DNA of 64,000 nucleotides from an uncultured Tateyamaria sp. (lineage in GTDB: Bacteria > Pseudomonadota > Alphaproteobacteria > Rhodobacterales > Rhodobacteraceae): positions 899,501 through 963,500 of the forward strand of contig NZ_CANNCF010000002.1 in the NCBI RefSeq assembly GCF_947503045.1. Direction: 5' to 3'. Positions within the stretch are counted from its first letter, which is position 1; each line of letters begins with the position of its first letter. The notes below the pieces were generated by a model. That model had not been told where the DNA came from. It did not search any database and was given only the letters and a program-made list of their open reading frames with translations. Below are positions 44,415-52,194 of the stretch, piece after piece. Both the position numbers and the translations under genes were made by a program.

Positions 44415-45730
44415 CCCGCATCTTTTCGGACTATGCCTATGGCGACGGACCGCGGTCCGGATGCTGGTGGGACAATACGGTCGAAATTGCGCAAAACCCG
44501 GTGCTGCAGGGGGACATATCTTGCGACGTTGTGATCATCGGCGCCGGGTTCACGGGCCTGTCCGCGGCGTACCATCTGGCCCGTGCCGGTGCCTCGGTTG
44601 TTGTGGTCGACGCAAACTCAGTTGGCTGGGGCGCGTCAGGGCGCAACGGTGGTTTTTGCTGTTTGGGTGGGGGCAAGGCGTCGGATGCAGCACTGGATCG
44701 CCGGGTTGGTCGCGATGCGCGTCTGGAATGGCGAGCTGCTGAAAAAGCAGCCGTCGAACTGGTGGAGTCGCTGGTGTCCGAACTGGATTTGGATGTCGAT
44801 CGTCATTCTGCGGGCGAAACCTGTCTGGCGCATCGGCCAAGGGACGCGCGAGGGTTTGCTGCTGAGGCGGAGAGCATAGTTGAGAATTATGGCGTCGCGC
44901 CGGAAGTTCTAACCCGCGCGCAGCTGTCATCCGCTGGTATGTCCGGGCCCTTTCACGGCGCCATGACCGTTCCGGTCGGTTTTGGGCTCAATCCGCGGAA
45001 ACTTTTGGCGGGTCTTTACGCAGCGGCACGGTCGGGTGGGGCCAGGTTCTTTGATCAGAGCTCGGTTACTGAATTAGACAAACGGGGTGTTTCGACAGCT
45101 ATGGGTCGCGTCGCGGCCGAGCGCGTGATTCTCGCCACCAATGGTTATTCCAGCGAAGATGTCCCGTCGTGGATGGCCGGGCGCTACATGCCCGCGCAGT
45201 CTACGGTGATCGTGACCCGGCCACTGAGCGATAAGGAAATGTCCGCACAAGGATGGACGAGCGATCAAATGGCCTATGACAGCCGGCATCTGCTCCATTA
45301 CTTTCGGCTGATGCCGGATCGCCGGTTTTTATTTGGCATGCGCGGGGGCGTTTTGTCATCAGCCCGGGCCGAGGCACGGTCTCGCGCGCGTGTCACAAAG
45401 GACTTCCGCAAGATGTTTCCAGCGTGGGCGCAGGTTGATATTCCCTATTCATGGTCGGGCATGGTGTGCCTTGCGCGCGGAATGGCGCCTTTTGCTGGAC
45501 CAATTGCGGATGCGCCTGGCGTTCTTGCCGGTTTTGCCTATCACGGCAATGGGGTCGCCATGGGGACCTATACCGGCAAGCTCTTGGCGACGTTGGCACT
45601 GGGTGATACGCCAGATCTTTACCCACGGGTCATGCAGGATCCGGCCTGTCCCTTCCCGTTTGGAGCACTGCGTCGCGCGATCATGCCGCCGCTCTACGCC
45701 GCATATCAAATCGATGACCTGAGACCCTAG
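44411..45730 (+). CDS. puuB: FAD-dependent oxidoreductase, gamma-glutamylputrescine oxidase type (PuuB-like)
   Basis: DAO-family flavoenzyme of 439 residues. The FAD-binding motif GAGFTGLSAAYHLARAGASVVVVDA is near residue 42, followed by GWGASGRNGGFCCLGGG as in PuuB/OrdL relatives. The C-terminal GFAYHGNGVAMGTYTGKLLA closes the FAD site. Coupling to potI suggests oxidation of an imported amine or its gamma-glutamyl derivative. No gamma-glutamylputrescine synthetase (puuA) lies in the window, so direct amine oxidation is also possible. The stop shares CTAG with flgD. Confidence 0.85.
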   Translation: MTRIFSDYAYGDGPRSGCWWDNTVEIAQNPVLQGDISCDVVIIGAGFTGLSAAYHLARAGASVVVVDANSVGWGASGRNGGFCCLGGGKASDAALDRRVGRDARLEWRAAEKAAVELVESLVSELDLDVDRHSAGETCLAHRPRDARGFAAEAESIVENYGVAPEVLTRAQLSSAGMSGPFHGAMTVPVGFGLNPRKLLAGLYAAARSGGARFFDQSSVTELDKRGVSTAMGRVAAERVILATNGYSSEDVPSWMAGRYMPAQSTVIVTRPLSDKEMSAQGWTSDQMAYDSRHLLHYFRLMPDRRFLFGMRGGVLSSARAEARSRARVTKDFRKMFPAWAQVDIPYSWSGMVCLARGMAPFAGPIADAPGVLAGFAYHGNGVAMGTYTGKLLATLALGDTPDLYPRVMQDPACPFPFGALRRAIMPPLYAAYQIDDLRP

Positions 45731-46386
45731 GCCGGTTCACGCAAGCCAAGTACATTAGCGGCGTCGATCAGGTATCCGCTGCCCAAAACCAGCAATGTCG
45801 ATCCATTGTCCACGCGGGCCTCGGTCACACGGGTGTAGGCCAAGGCAGGTTCTGTCAGGAGAACCTCACCGTTGGACTTGCTTTCGATCTGAAAGCTATA
45901 TTCGCCGTGCGCAAAGGATGATCCATCCGCTTTGCGCCCATCCCAGAGATAAGGTTCGGCCCCCAAAGGCATCGCTTGCCTTTGCACCTCGGTGCCTTGT
46001 GCGTTTGTCACAATCAGCGTCACTTCGTCTGCGGTGATCGGCGGGTTGGGCGCAATTGTGACAGGCGTTCCCTCAAACTTGGCGGGCCCCTGCACCAACG
46101 CCTCCATCCCGATCCAGTTGGCGGCGCTGGCCATGTCGTTTGCACCAAGGGCCGACAAAATCTGTTCCATCAGATCGTTGGTTGTGACCTGTTGTTCGAC
46201 CATCGAGAACTGTGCGAGTTGCGAGGCATATTCCGAAGAATCAATGGGTTCCAGCGGGTCCTGATACTCGGCCTGGGCCGTCAGCATTTGCAGAAAAACT
46301 TCGAAATCTGAACTTAACACTGCGCTGCTGGGCGCAATGGCGGCTGTAGCGGTGGCCGCTGCGGCGGGCGTGGGAAGAATATCCAT
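45727..46386 (-). CDS. flgD: Flagellar hook-capping protein FlgD
   Basis: Hook assembly scaffold at the growing hook tip. It has 219 residues. The N-terminal conserved region is LSSDFEVFLQMLTAQAEYQDPLEPIDSSEYASQLAQFSMVEQQ; the C-terminal half holds a FlgD Ig-like part (YLWDGRKADGSSFAHGEYSFQIESKS). The ATG at 46386 (MDILPTP) is preferred to a TTG three codons upstream, which sits too close to its ribosome binding site. It follows fliK on the minus strand, hook cap and hook-length control being made together. Confidence 0.92.
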   Translation of the reverse strand: MDILPTPAAAATATAAIAPSSAVLSSDFEVFLQMLTAQAEYQDPLEPIDSSEYASQLAQFSMVEQQVTTNDLMEQILSALGANDMASAANWIGMEALVQGPAKFEGTPVTIAPNPPITADEVTLIVTNAQGTEVQRQAMPLGAEPYLWDGRKADGSSFAHGEYSFQIESKSNGEVLLTEPALAYTRVTEARVDNGSTLLVLGSGYLIDAANVLGLREPA

Positions 46387-46391
46387 ATCTG

Positions 46392-48059
46392 TCAAAGCCT
46401 CATGTCTATGCCGTCAGGCGCAATCGCCAGATGGGGCGTTGTTTCAGTCGCACTCAGGGGTGCATCGGGCACTATAGTCTGAACTGCGCTGTGTTCGTTC
46501 TGATCTTGTTGATGATGTGCTGAACCGTCGCTTGCCTGATCGCTGTGACCAAAGGAAAAGGAGATGTTTTCGTAGCCCAGCTCCGCGAGGGACTTGGTGA
46601 GGTCATCGATATTGCGGCGCATCAGTTCGAGCGTATCAGGCCGATCTGCAAGGATATTCATCGTGACCCCCGCATCTGATGGGCTAAGGATCATCCGCAC
46701 GCGGCCCAGTTCGACCGGATTGAGCGCGATCTCAACCGATTTATCGGTACTTTTTCGCATCGCATCGACGATTTGCTGTGACACGCTTGCTGCCAGTTCA
46801 GTGCGTGGTGCCGCCGCTGCAGCGGCGGTACCTGGTGTGGTTGCACTTGAACGAACATCCCAAACAGCTTCGTGCGGAACGTCACCTTGATGTAGTTGCG
46901 GGGTGAATTCGGTTGTAATGAATGACGGTGAAACTGCGCGAGCATCTTTCGATGGTACAGTATTGGCCAGACCGTGTGTGAGTTGCCGACCAAGACCCGG
47001 GATGACCGGGGTTGGCGGCGATGTCATCATATTCGCAGTGGTAGTGCGCATGTCCGCCTCAGACCAAACGGCGGCCCTGATGTCCTTGTGCGCAACCGAT
47101 GCGTCGGCGTGTTGAGGCACCAGCCGCACAGCGTGGCCACCCAAATGACGCTCGACCAATGTCATTGATGGATGAATTGACGTATTCGGCGTTGCCGTCA
47201 CTTCCTGGGTGATTTTCGCCAGACCGCTGGCAGGTGTCGGAATCACTTTTGTCTCGTGACACGTCACGAGCGCCGAATTTGGGGCCTGCGAAATCGATAC
47301 GGCCATGCCGGTCGAAGGAATGGATTGAGAACGGACACCAGACAACGTCTCAGCCACTGGCGGGGTTATTTTGTCGCCGGACTGTTGCACAGCTTTGATG
47401 CTTTTTTCCACGGCTTGCAGAACCGGGGCTTTGTCACTGTTGGCGCCTCCAGGATTTCGCACTGTTTCAGTTCCCTGATGGGTGTTGTGCTGCAGGCTAT
47501 TCGCCGTGCGCATCGTGTGCCCTGGAATGGTGCCGGATTGGTCACCCATATGATGGCCTGTGCTGCTATCCGAGACTGACCGACGCGCATCAATTGCAGT
47601 GCTGACGTTGCTTGCCCCGCTGCTCCGATCGGCCAACACGCCAGCAGGAGGCGCCAGCTCCGAAAGCGACCCCGCTCGAACCGGTGTCTCGACTCTTGAA
47701 GCGTTGGTCCCCTTCTCAAAGTTTGTTGCTTGGCGCTCGTTCTCAAATCCTTTTGCCGCGGCGTTGGTGATTAATTCAGGCTTGGCAGCAGTACCTTGAC
47801 CCTTCGCAGGCGCTGGTGTTGCAGCATCACCCGTTACAATGGTGTCAGCGTTTTGGACAGAATGTGTTTGCGTCTCGGCCTGCTCAGCCTCGGTCAGGAC
47901 ACTATGGTTCGCCTTCGATTCGGCAGATACCGTTGGGGGCTCAGTTGGATCTGACGCCTTGAATACGACTGCAAACCCTTCATCTGGCGAAGTCTGTTCA
48001 GACGGGGTCTGACCTATGTCTGTCTTGGAGGACAGTTTCGACAAGACATTCATGTCCAT
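46392..48059 (-). CDS. fliK: Flagellar hook-length control protein FliK
   Basis: Secreted molecular ruler that switches the export apparatus from hook to filament substrates by acting on FlhB. About 555 residues. A long, low-complexity N-terminal and middle part rich in Thr, Ser, Ala, Gln is followed by the conserved C-terminal domain (VEIALNPVELGRVRMILSPSDAG, LMRRNIDDLTKSLAELGYENISFSFG). The ATG at 48059 is preferred for its GGAGA; an in-frame ATG at 48176 would overlap the divergent gene's start. It lies just upstream of flgD. Confidence 0.85.
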   Translation of the reverse strand: MDMNVLSKLSSKTDIGQTPSEQTSPDEGFAVVFKASDPTEPPTVSAESKANHSVLTEAEQAETQTHSVQNADTIVTGDAATPAPAKGQGTAAKPELITNAAAKGFENERQATNFEKGTNASRVETPVRAGSLSELAPPAGVLADRSSGASNVSTAIDARRSVSDSSTGHHMGDQSGTIPGHTMRTANSLQHNTHQGTETVRNPGGANSDKAPVLQAVEKSIKAVQQSGDKITPPVAETLSGVRSQSIPSTGMAVSISQAPNSALVTCHETKVIPTPASGLAKITQEVTATPNTSIHPSMTLVERHLGGHAVRLVPQHADASVAHKDIRAAVWSEADMRTTTANMMTSPPTPVIPGLGRQLTHGLANTVPSKDARAVSPSFITTEFTPQLHQGDVPHEAVWDVRSSATTPGTAAAAAAPRTELAASVSQQIVDAMRKSTDKSVEIALNPVELGRVRMILSPSDAGVTMNILADRPDTLELMRRNIDDLTKSLAELGYENISFSFGHSDQASDGSAHHQQDQNEHSAVQTIVPDAPLSATETTPHLAIAPDGIDMRL

Positions 48060-48174
48060 GGGCGTCTCCGGGATTTCTTCCACTTGGGTCGTACTATGCG
48101 CAGTGATGGTTACCGGTTCTTTACCGCTTGCTGGGCATGCTGGAAAAAATCGATCCAATTGAAAGGAAGTCGAC

Positions 48175-48456
48175 ATGCAGTTGACCCCGATAGATACCAG
48201 TGCACCGGCCAAAACCGATCAGCGTGACATGGCACTGCGCGCGGCCGCGCAAAAACTGGAGGCTACGTTTCTGGCAGAAATGCTGAAATCCGCGGGCATG
48301 GGGGAAACCCGCGATGCTTTTGGCGGAGGAACGGAGGAGGATCAGTTTTCTTCATTTCTGGTTCAGGCACAGGCTGAAAAGATGGTCGAAGCGGGCGGAC
48401 TTGGTCTGGCCGAAGCTCTTTTTGAGGCATTGAAGGAGCGCCAGGTCGATGGATGA
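48175..48456 (+). CDS. Rod-binding protein (FlgJ N-terminal domain only)
   Basis: A 93-residue protein matching the rod-binding domain of FlgJ: MALRAAAQKLEATFLAEMLKSAGMGETRDAFGGG and EEDQFSSFLVQAQAEKMVEAGGLGLAEALFEAL. It lacks the muramidase domain of enterobacterial FlgJ, as is common in alphaproteobacteria, so rod passage through the cell wall needs a separate lytic enzyme. AAGGAAG precedes the ATG. It overlaps the next gene by eight bases. Confidence 0.88.
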   Translation: MQLTPIDTSAPAKTDQRDMALRAAAQKLEATFLAEMLKSAGMGETRDAFGGGTEEDQFSSFLVQAQAEKMVEAGGLGLAEALFEALKERQVDG

Positions 48457-48805
48457 AGAGATACAGGCCGCCATGGATGCTCTCGAAGATCTGCTGGATG
48501 CGGAAAGGGCGGCCTTGCTGGTGGGCAAGCTGGATGACGTGTCGCGCTTGCATGCTCAAAAAGAAGGTTTGATTGCGGCCCTGACCGATCATGCGAGTGA
48601 GAACCGGGCTGCGTTCGAAACCCTTTATCACAAGGTTGAGCGCAATCAGGCGCTTCTGGACAGTGCCCTGCATGGCATTCGATCAGTCGCGCGGCGCTTG
48701 TCGGCGATCCGGCAGGTGCGCAAGTCGCTGGACACCTACGATTCTCTGGGTCGGAAGAAAACGGTCGATGTGCGTCCGGGCGGATCGCTGGAAAAGCGTG
48801 CTTGA
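48449..48805 (+). CDS. FlgN-like flagellar export chaperone
   Basis: A 118-residue, mostly helical protein (MDALEDLLDAERAALLVGKLDDVSRLHAQKEGLIAAL, then LYHKVERNQALLDSALHGIRSVARRLSAIRQVR). Length, coiled-coil pattern and place between the rod-binding gene and flagellin suggest FlgN, the chaperone of hook-filament junction proteins FlgK and FlgL. The family is poorly conserved, so this is inference from pattern and context. Translationally coupled to the rod-binding gene. Confidence 0.7.
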   Translation: MDEEIQAAMDALEDLLDAERAALLVGKLDDVSRLHAQKEGLIAALTDHASENRAAFETLYHKVERNQALLDSALHGIRSVARRLSAIRQVRKSLDTYDSLGRKKTVDVRPGGSLEKRA

Positions 48806-48845
48806 ACGAGATTGAGTCAAATCCGAGTCATTTGGCGCGGTCTGG

Positions 48846-48860
48846 TTAGGGTTACATTAG
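48846..48860. promoter_or_regulatory. Near-CtrA site upstream of flagellin
   Basis: TTAG-GGTTACA-TTAG keeps the 4-7-4 spacing of the CtrA box with one mismatch per half. It lies 151 bases before the flagellin ATG in a 205-bp gap with no gene. Confidence 0.25.
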
Positions 48861-48978
48861 CTAAATCGACGGCATGGTCCCGGAGCACTCGAAGCGGGTG
48901 GCGCACTACCCCGAGTGGGGGGCTGCACTTGTCAGAACGGCATTTGGATCGACCCAGGCGGGTCCGATTATAACCCTA

Positions 48979-48991
48979 GGCGCAAAGCGCC
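48979..48991 (+). promoter_or_regulatory. Hairpin in the flagellin leader, next to the ribosome binding site
   Basis: GGCGC-AAA-GCGCC lies a few bases before AAAAGGA (about 48996-49002) and the flagellin ATG. In Caulobacter FlbT acts on the 5' leader of flagellin mRNA; flbT is present here two genes downstream, so this is a candidate target. Confidence 0.35.
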
Positions 48992-49010
48992 GTGACAAAA
49001 GGACATATAC

Positions 49011-50324
49011 ATGTCGAGCATTCTTACAAACAACGGCGCAATGGTTGCGCTGCAAACACTGAAGTCGATCAACAAAAACCTCGCAATGACACAAAGCGAG
49101 ATTTCGACGGGTAAATCTGTTGCAAGCGCCAAGGACAACTCTGCCGTCTGGGCCATTTCGAAGGTCATGGAATCGGACGTCAAAGGCTTTAAGGCAGTTT
49201 CCGAGAGCCTCGCACTGGGCAACAGTACTGTTGCTGTGGCTGCCAACGCGTCGGAAACTATCACTGACCTGCTGAATGACGTCAAAGGCCGCATCGTTGC
49301 GGCTCAGGAAGAAAACGTCGACCGCGACTCTATCCAACAGGACATCACGGCCCTCACCGAACAGATTGGTTCGGTTGTTGCCGCTGCACAGTTCAACGGT
49401 TTGAACCTGATTGACGGCACCAGCACCGACAACGTGCAAATTCTGTCATCGCTTAACCGCGACAGCAGTGGTGGTGTGACCGCAGGTCAGATTGACGTCG
49501 TGCGTCAAAACCTGTCCACAACCACTCCGGTCACCGCGCAAGCCTTTGGCGCTGGTGTGTCCACACAGCCGCTCGCCAACGAAGCGGTTCAGGTGGGCGC
49601 TGCCAACACAGGTTTTGCCGCGGCAGCCACTGATCCCGTTTCTTCTGTCACGGTAACCGGTGGTGGCAGCACCACGGTTTCCTTTGGTGCCGTTTCGGCT
49701 GGCAACAGCTACCAACTGACACTGGATGGCCTGTCGATCAACACCGCGGATGGTAGCTCGGCCGTTGGTCGTCGCGACTTTCAGTTTGTGGCAAGTGCCG
49801 AAGATGGCCAAGCCGATGTCATCAATGGACTGGCCAATCAGTTGAGCGCCTTCTTTGGGGCGGCAACCAACTCGGCGGATGGTTATGCAGTCTCCGTTGA
49901 TATCTCTGCCGGTACGCTGACATTCACGACGGGTGCAACAGCGGGCGACGTGGACGTTGGTGCTGTCTTCCAAAATGGTGGTACGCCGGGATCCACTGCG
50001 TCCTCCGGCGGTCTGGGCGCATTGGCGAACATTGATGTGACCACCGATGCGACGTCGGCATTGACGGCGATCGACGCTCTGATCGGGCAATCGATCAGCG
50101 CGGCTGCGGCCTTTGGTACCGTGCAAAACCGGATCGAAACACAGTCCGAGTTTGTCAGCAATCTGACCGACTCGTTCAAATCCGGCATCGGTTCGTTGGT
50201 GGATGCGAACATGGAAGAAGTCTCGGCGCGACTGCAGGCATTGCAAACGCAGCAGCAGCTTGGTGTGCAGTCCCTTTCGATTGCGAACCAGGCGCCGCAG
50301 GCCATCTTGTCGCTGTTCCGTTAA
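49011..50324 (+). CDS. fliC: Flagellin
   Basis: Filament subunit of 437 residues. The conserved N-terminal part (about 1-150: MSSILTNNGAMVALQTLKSINKNLAMTQSEISTGKSVASAKDN, DITALTEQIGSVVAAAQFNGLNLIDG) and C-terminal part (about 350-437: RIETQSEFVSNLTDSFKSGIGSLVDANMEEVSARLQALQTQQQ, ending LSLFR) form the D0/D1 coiled coils. The Thr/Ser/Gly/Ala-rich middle (about 165-340) is the surface-exposed variable part. AAAAGGA precedes the ATG. A strong hairpin follows, then flaF and flbT, which control flagellin output. Confidence 0.96.
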   Translation: MSSILTNNGAMVALQTLKSINKNLAMTQSEISTGKSVASAKDNSAVWAISKVMESDVKGFKAVSESLALGNSTVAVAANASETITDLLNDVKGRIVAAQEENVDRDSIQQDITALTEQIGSVVAAAQFNGLNLIDGTSTDNVQILSSLNRDSSGGVTAGQIDVVRQNLSTTTPVTAQAFGAGVSTQPLANEAVQVGAANTGFAAAATDPVSSVTVTGGGSTTVSFGAVSAGNSYQLTLDGLSINTADGSSAVGRRDFQFVASAEDGQADVINGLANQLSAFFGAATNSADGYAVSVDISAGTLTFTTGATAGDVDVGAVFQNGGTPGSTASSGGLGALANIDVTTDATSALTAIDALIGQSISAAAAFGTVQNRIETQSEFVSNLTDSFKSGIGSLVDANMEEVSARLQALQTQQQLGVQSLSIANQAPQAILSLFR

Positions 50325-50332
50325 GACAAATA

Positions 50333-50361
50333 GACGAGGCGCTGACAATCGGCGCCTCGTC
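50333..50361 (+). terminator. Hairpin after flagellin
   Basis: GACGAGGCGC / GCGCCTCGTC with a 9-base loop, starting eight bases after the flagellin stop. There is no T-run, so it may be a partial terminator or a 3'-stabilising hairpin between highly expressed flagellin and flaF. Confidence 0.55.
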
Positions 50362-50393
50362 ACCTACCAACCTCAATACATTTAGGTGATAGT

Positions 50394-50771
50394 GTGAGTG
50401 CGACTACCCAAGCATTGCGTGGCTACGCAAATAATGCTGCGTCAACGCGCAGTGATCGTCGCGCTGAATACGAGGTCATCGCGCGTGTGACTCATGAATT
50501 GCGTGACCGTGCCGTCAAGAAAAAATCTCATTTTCCGGCTTTTGTCCAAGCGTTGCATAACAACCAGCGGCTTTGGACTGCGTTGGTTGTGGATGTTGTC
50601 GATCCCGAAAATCCGCTTCCAAAGGAATTGAAGGCGCGTATCGTCTATCTCGCCGAATTTACCGATCACCACACGCGGCAAGTTCTGCAAAAGAAAGCGT
50701 CCATTTTGCCACTCTTGGAAATCAACATGGCGGTCTTGCGGGGCCTCAAAAAAGAAGGGCCAGTATCATGA
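50394..50771 (+). CDS. flaF: Flagellar biosynthesis regulator FlaF
   Basis: Small helical protein of 125 residues needed for flagellin secretion or translation in alphaproteobacteria. QALRGYANNAASTRSDRRAEYEVIARVTHELRD and LHNNQRLWTALVVDVVDPENPLPKELKARIVYLAEFTDHHT are the FlaF pattern. It starts with GTG and has AGGTGA just upstream. It overlaps flbT by ATGA, and the pair works in opposition in Caulobacter (FlaF supports, FlbT represses flagellin synthesis). Confidence 0.92.
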   Translation: MSATTQALRGYANNAASTRSDRRAEYEVIARVTHELRDRAVKKKSHFPAFVQALHNNQRLWTALVVDVVDPENPLPKELKARIVYLAEFTDHHTRQVLQKKASILPLLEINMAVLRGLKKEGPVS

Positions 50772-51169
50772 GCGGTCTCATCCTCAAGCTTAGCCCAAAA
50801 GAGAGAATCCTAATAAACGGAGCCGTTATTGAAAACGGTGATCGTCGCAGTCGACTGGCGGTCATGACCCCTGATGTACATATTCTGCGCCTCCGCGACG
50901 CCATACATCCCGAAGATGCAAAGACGCCTGTGCGCCGCGTTTGTTATGCTGTGCAATTGGTGTTGTCGGGCGATACCGACAAGGACAGCGCGCGCAAACA
51001 ATTGTTGCGTGGAGTAGAGGAGCTCAGTCAGGTATTTGTCGACGATGATAGTCGAAAGCATCTCGACATAGCATCCTCCGCCCTTGTTGCAGATGACCAC
51101 TATCGTTGTCTCAAGGCATTGCGTGCGCTGTTGCCGCGCGAAGAGCGTCTACTCGCAGCCGGAAGCTAA
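50768..51169 (+). CDS. flbT: Flagellin mRNA regulator FlbT
   Basis: Post-transcriptional regulator of flagellin, 133 residues, starting at the ATG that overlaps the flaF stop. SGLILKLSPKERILINGAVIENGDRRSRLAV is the conserved N-terminal beta-rich part, and LQLVLSGD-like and ALRALLPREERLL mark the helical C-terminus. In Caulobacter FlbT binds the flagellin leader and promotes decay until the hook is built. The small basic-acidic mix and the position beside flagellin fit the same role. Confidence 0.92.
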   Translation: MSGLILKLSPKERILINGAVIENGDRRSRLAVMTPDVHILRLRDAIHPEDAKTPVRRVCYAVQLVLSGDTDKDSARKQLLRGVEELSQVFVDDDSRKHLDIASSALVADDHYRCLKALRALLPREERLLAAGS

Positions 51170-51174
51170 GCGCC

Positions 51175-51963
51175 ATGTATCAACCAGTCATCGTTTCATC
51201 CGGCCTGGTCGGATGGCAGTTTCTCCAACGGACATACGATCAACAGTTTTCCGCGTTCAGTCAATCAGCAGAATTGAAGCGCGACACGGATTACTTCGCC
51301 GAGAACATCGGTAATGTGCGCTCCGCTGAAGAGTTGGTGTCTGATCGACGTTTGTTGACGGTTGCGCTGGGCGCATTTGGGCTGCAGGACGACATCAACA
51401 ATCGGTTTTTCATTGAAAAAATGCTGAGTGACGGCACAACGGCCAATGATGCGCTCGCCAATCGGTTTACCGACTCCAGATACCGCGATTTCTCGGCTGC
51501 TTTTGGCCTTGGGCCGGGCGAAATTCCAGGCGCTTTGCGGTCCGGATTTGCCGACGAGATCATCGCAAAATTCCAAGCGAGCAGTTTCGAAATCGCAACC
51601 GGAAACCAAGACGATACAATGAGGGTTGCTCTCTACGCTGAACGTGTTTTGGCGGACGTTGTCAGTGGCGACGGAAGCAGCGCTTCGAAGTGGTTCTCAA
51701 TAATGGGTCAACCGCCATTGAGAAACCTGTTCGAAACCGCATTTGGTCTCCCCGATGCATTTGGTCAGGCCGACATCGATTTTCAGTTGGGGGTTTTCCA
51801 GGATCGGGCGTCCCGTCTGTTTGGCATAACCGATCCTTCCCAGATTGCTGAGCCAGAAATACTGGATCGAGTGGTGAGCTCATTCTTGGCAAGATCCCAA
51901 CTCGAAGCTGGTGGCGCCGGTTCGTCATCTGCAGCGATTGCACTGACGTTGCTGCAGTCATGA
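51175..51963 (+). CDS. DUF1217-family flagellar-locus protein
   Basis: A 262-residue protein of the DUF1217 family, found in alphaproteobacterial flagellar loci with unknown role. YQPVIVSSGLVGWQFLQRTYDQQFSAFSQSAELKRDTDYFAENI and RRLLTVALGAFGLQDDINNRFFIEKMLSDG are typical, along with LALRFTDSRYRDFSAAFG-type repeats. Starts five bases after flbT. The C-terminus (SSAAIALTLLQS) is hydrophobic and may resemble export-related ends of rod and hook proteins. Confidence 0.85.
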   Translation: MYQPVIVSSGLVGWQFLQRTYDQQFSAFSQSAELKRDTDYFAENIGNVRSAEELVSDRRLLTVALGAFGLQDDINNRFFIEKMLSDGTTANDALANRFTDSRYRDFSAAFGLGPGEIPGALRSGFADEIIAKFQASSFEIATGNQDDTMRVALYAERVLADVVSGDGSSASKWFSIMGQPPLRNLFETAFGLPDAFGQADIDFQLGVFQDRASRLFGITDPSQIAEPEILDRVVSSFLARSQLEAGGAGSSSAAIALTLLQS

Positions 51964-52194
51964 GCTAGGCCGTCGACCGAATCCCTTTAGGAAATATGGT
52001 CCCCAATAAGAAACGGTCCGAGTGCGTTATCGAATGATCGCGGAAACAGCGGAGCGGTGTGCGTTTCGTGTCCGACAACCGTGGGTAGTTTGGAATCTGT
52101 CTTCAGAAACTTTCGGGAAATGGGAAGCGACCCGCTGATTGTTTTGGTCGACCAATTTTCTTCTTTTTTGGCCGTTGACGTATAATTGACGCCA
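51964..52194. other. 231-bp gap between convergent DUF1217 and fliI, no gene seen
   Basis: No frame here has both a ribosome binding site and protein-like sequence. It contains the perfect 12-bp palindrome TTGGTCGACCAA (52144-52155), followed by a T-rich stretch (TTTTCTTCTTTTTT), which might serve as a weak terminator or operator. The rest looks like spacer. Confidence 0.4.

Noticed and set aside
48060-48176. Longer FliK start at 48176
   Set aside because: It would overlap the start of the divergent rod-binding gene and has a weaker ribosome binding site than 48059. Kept as an alternative only.
48806-49010. Sigma-54 or sigma-28 promoter before flagellin
   Set aside because: No TGGCAC-N5-TTGC or TAAA/GCCGATAA match convincing enough to report.
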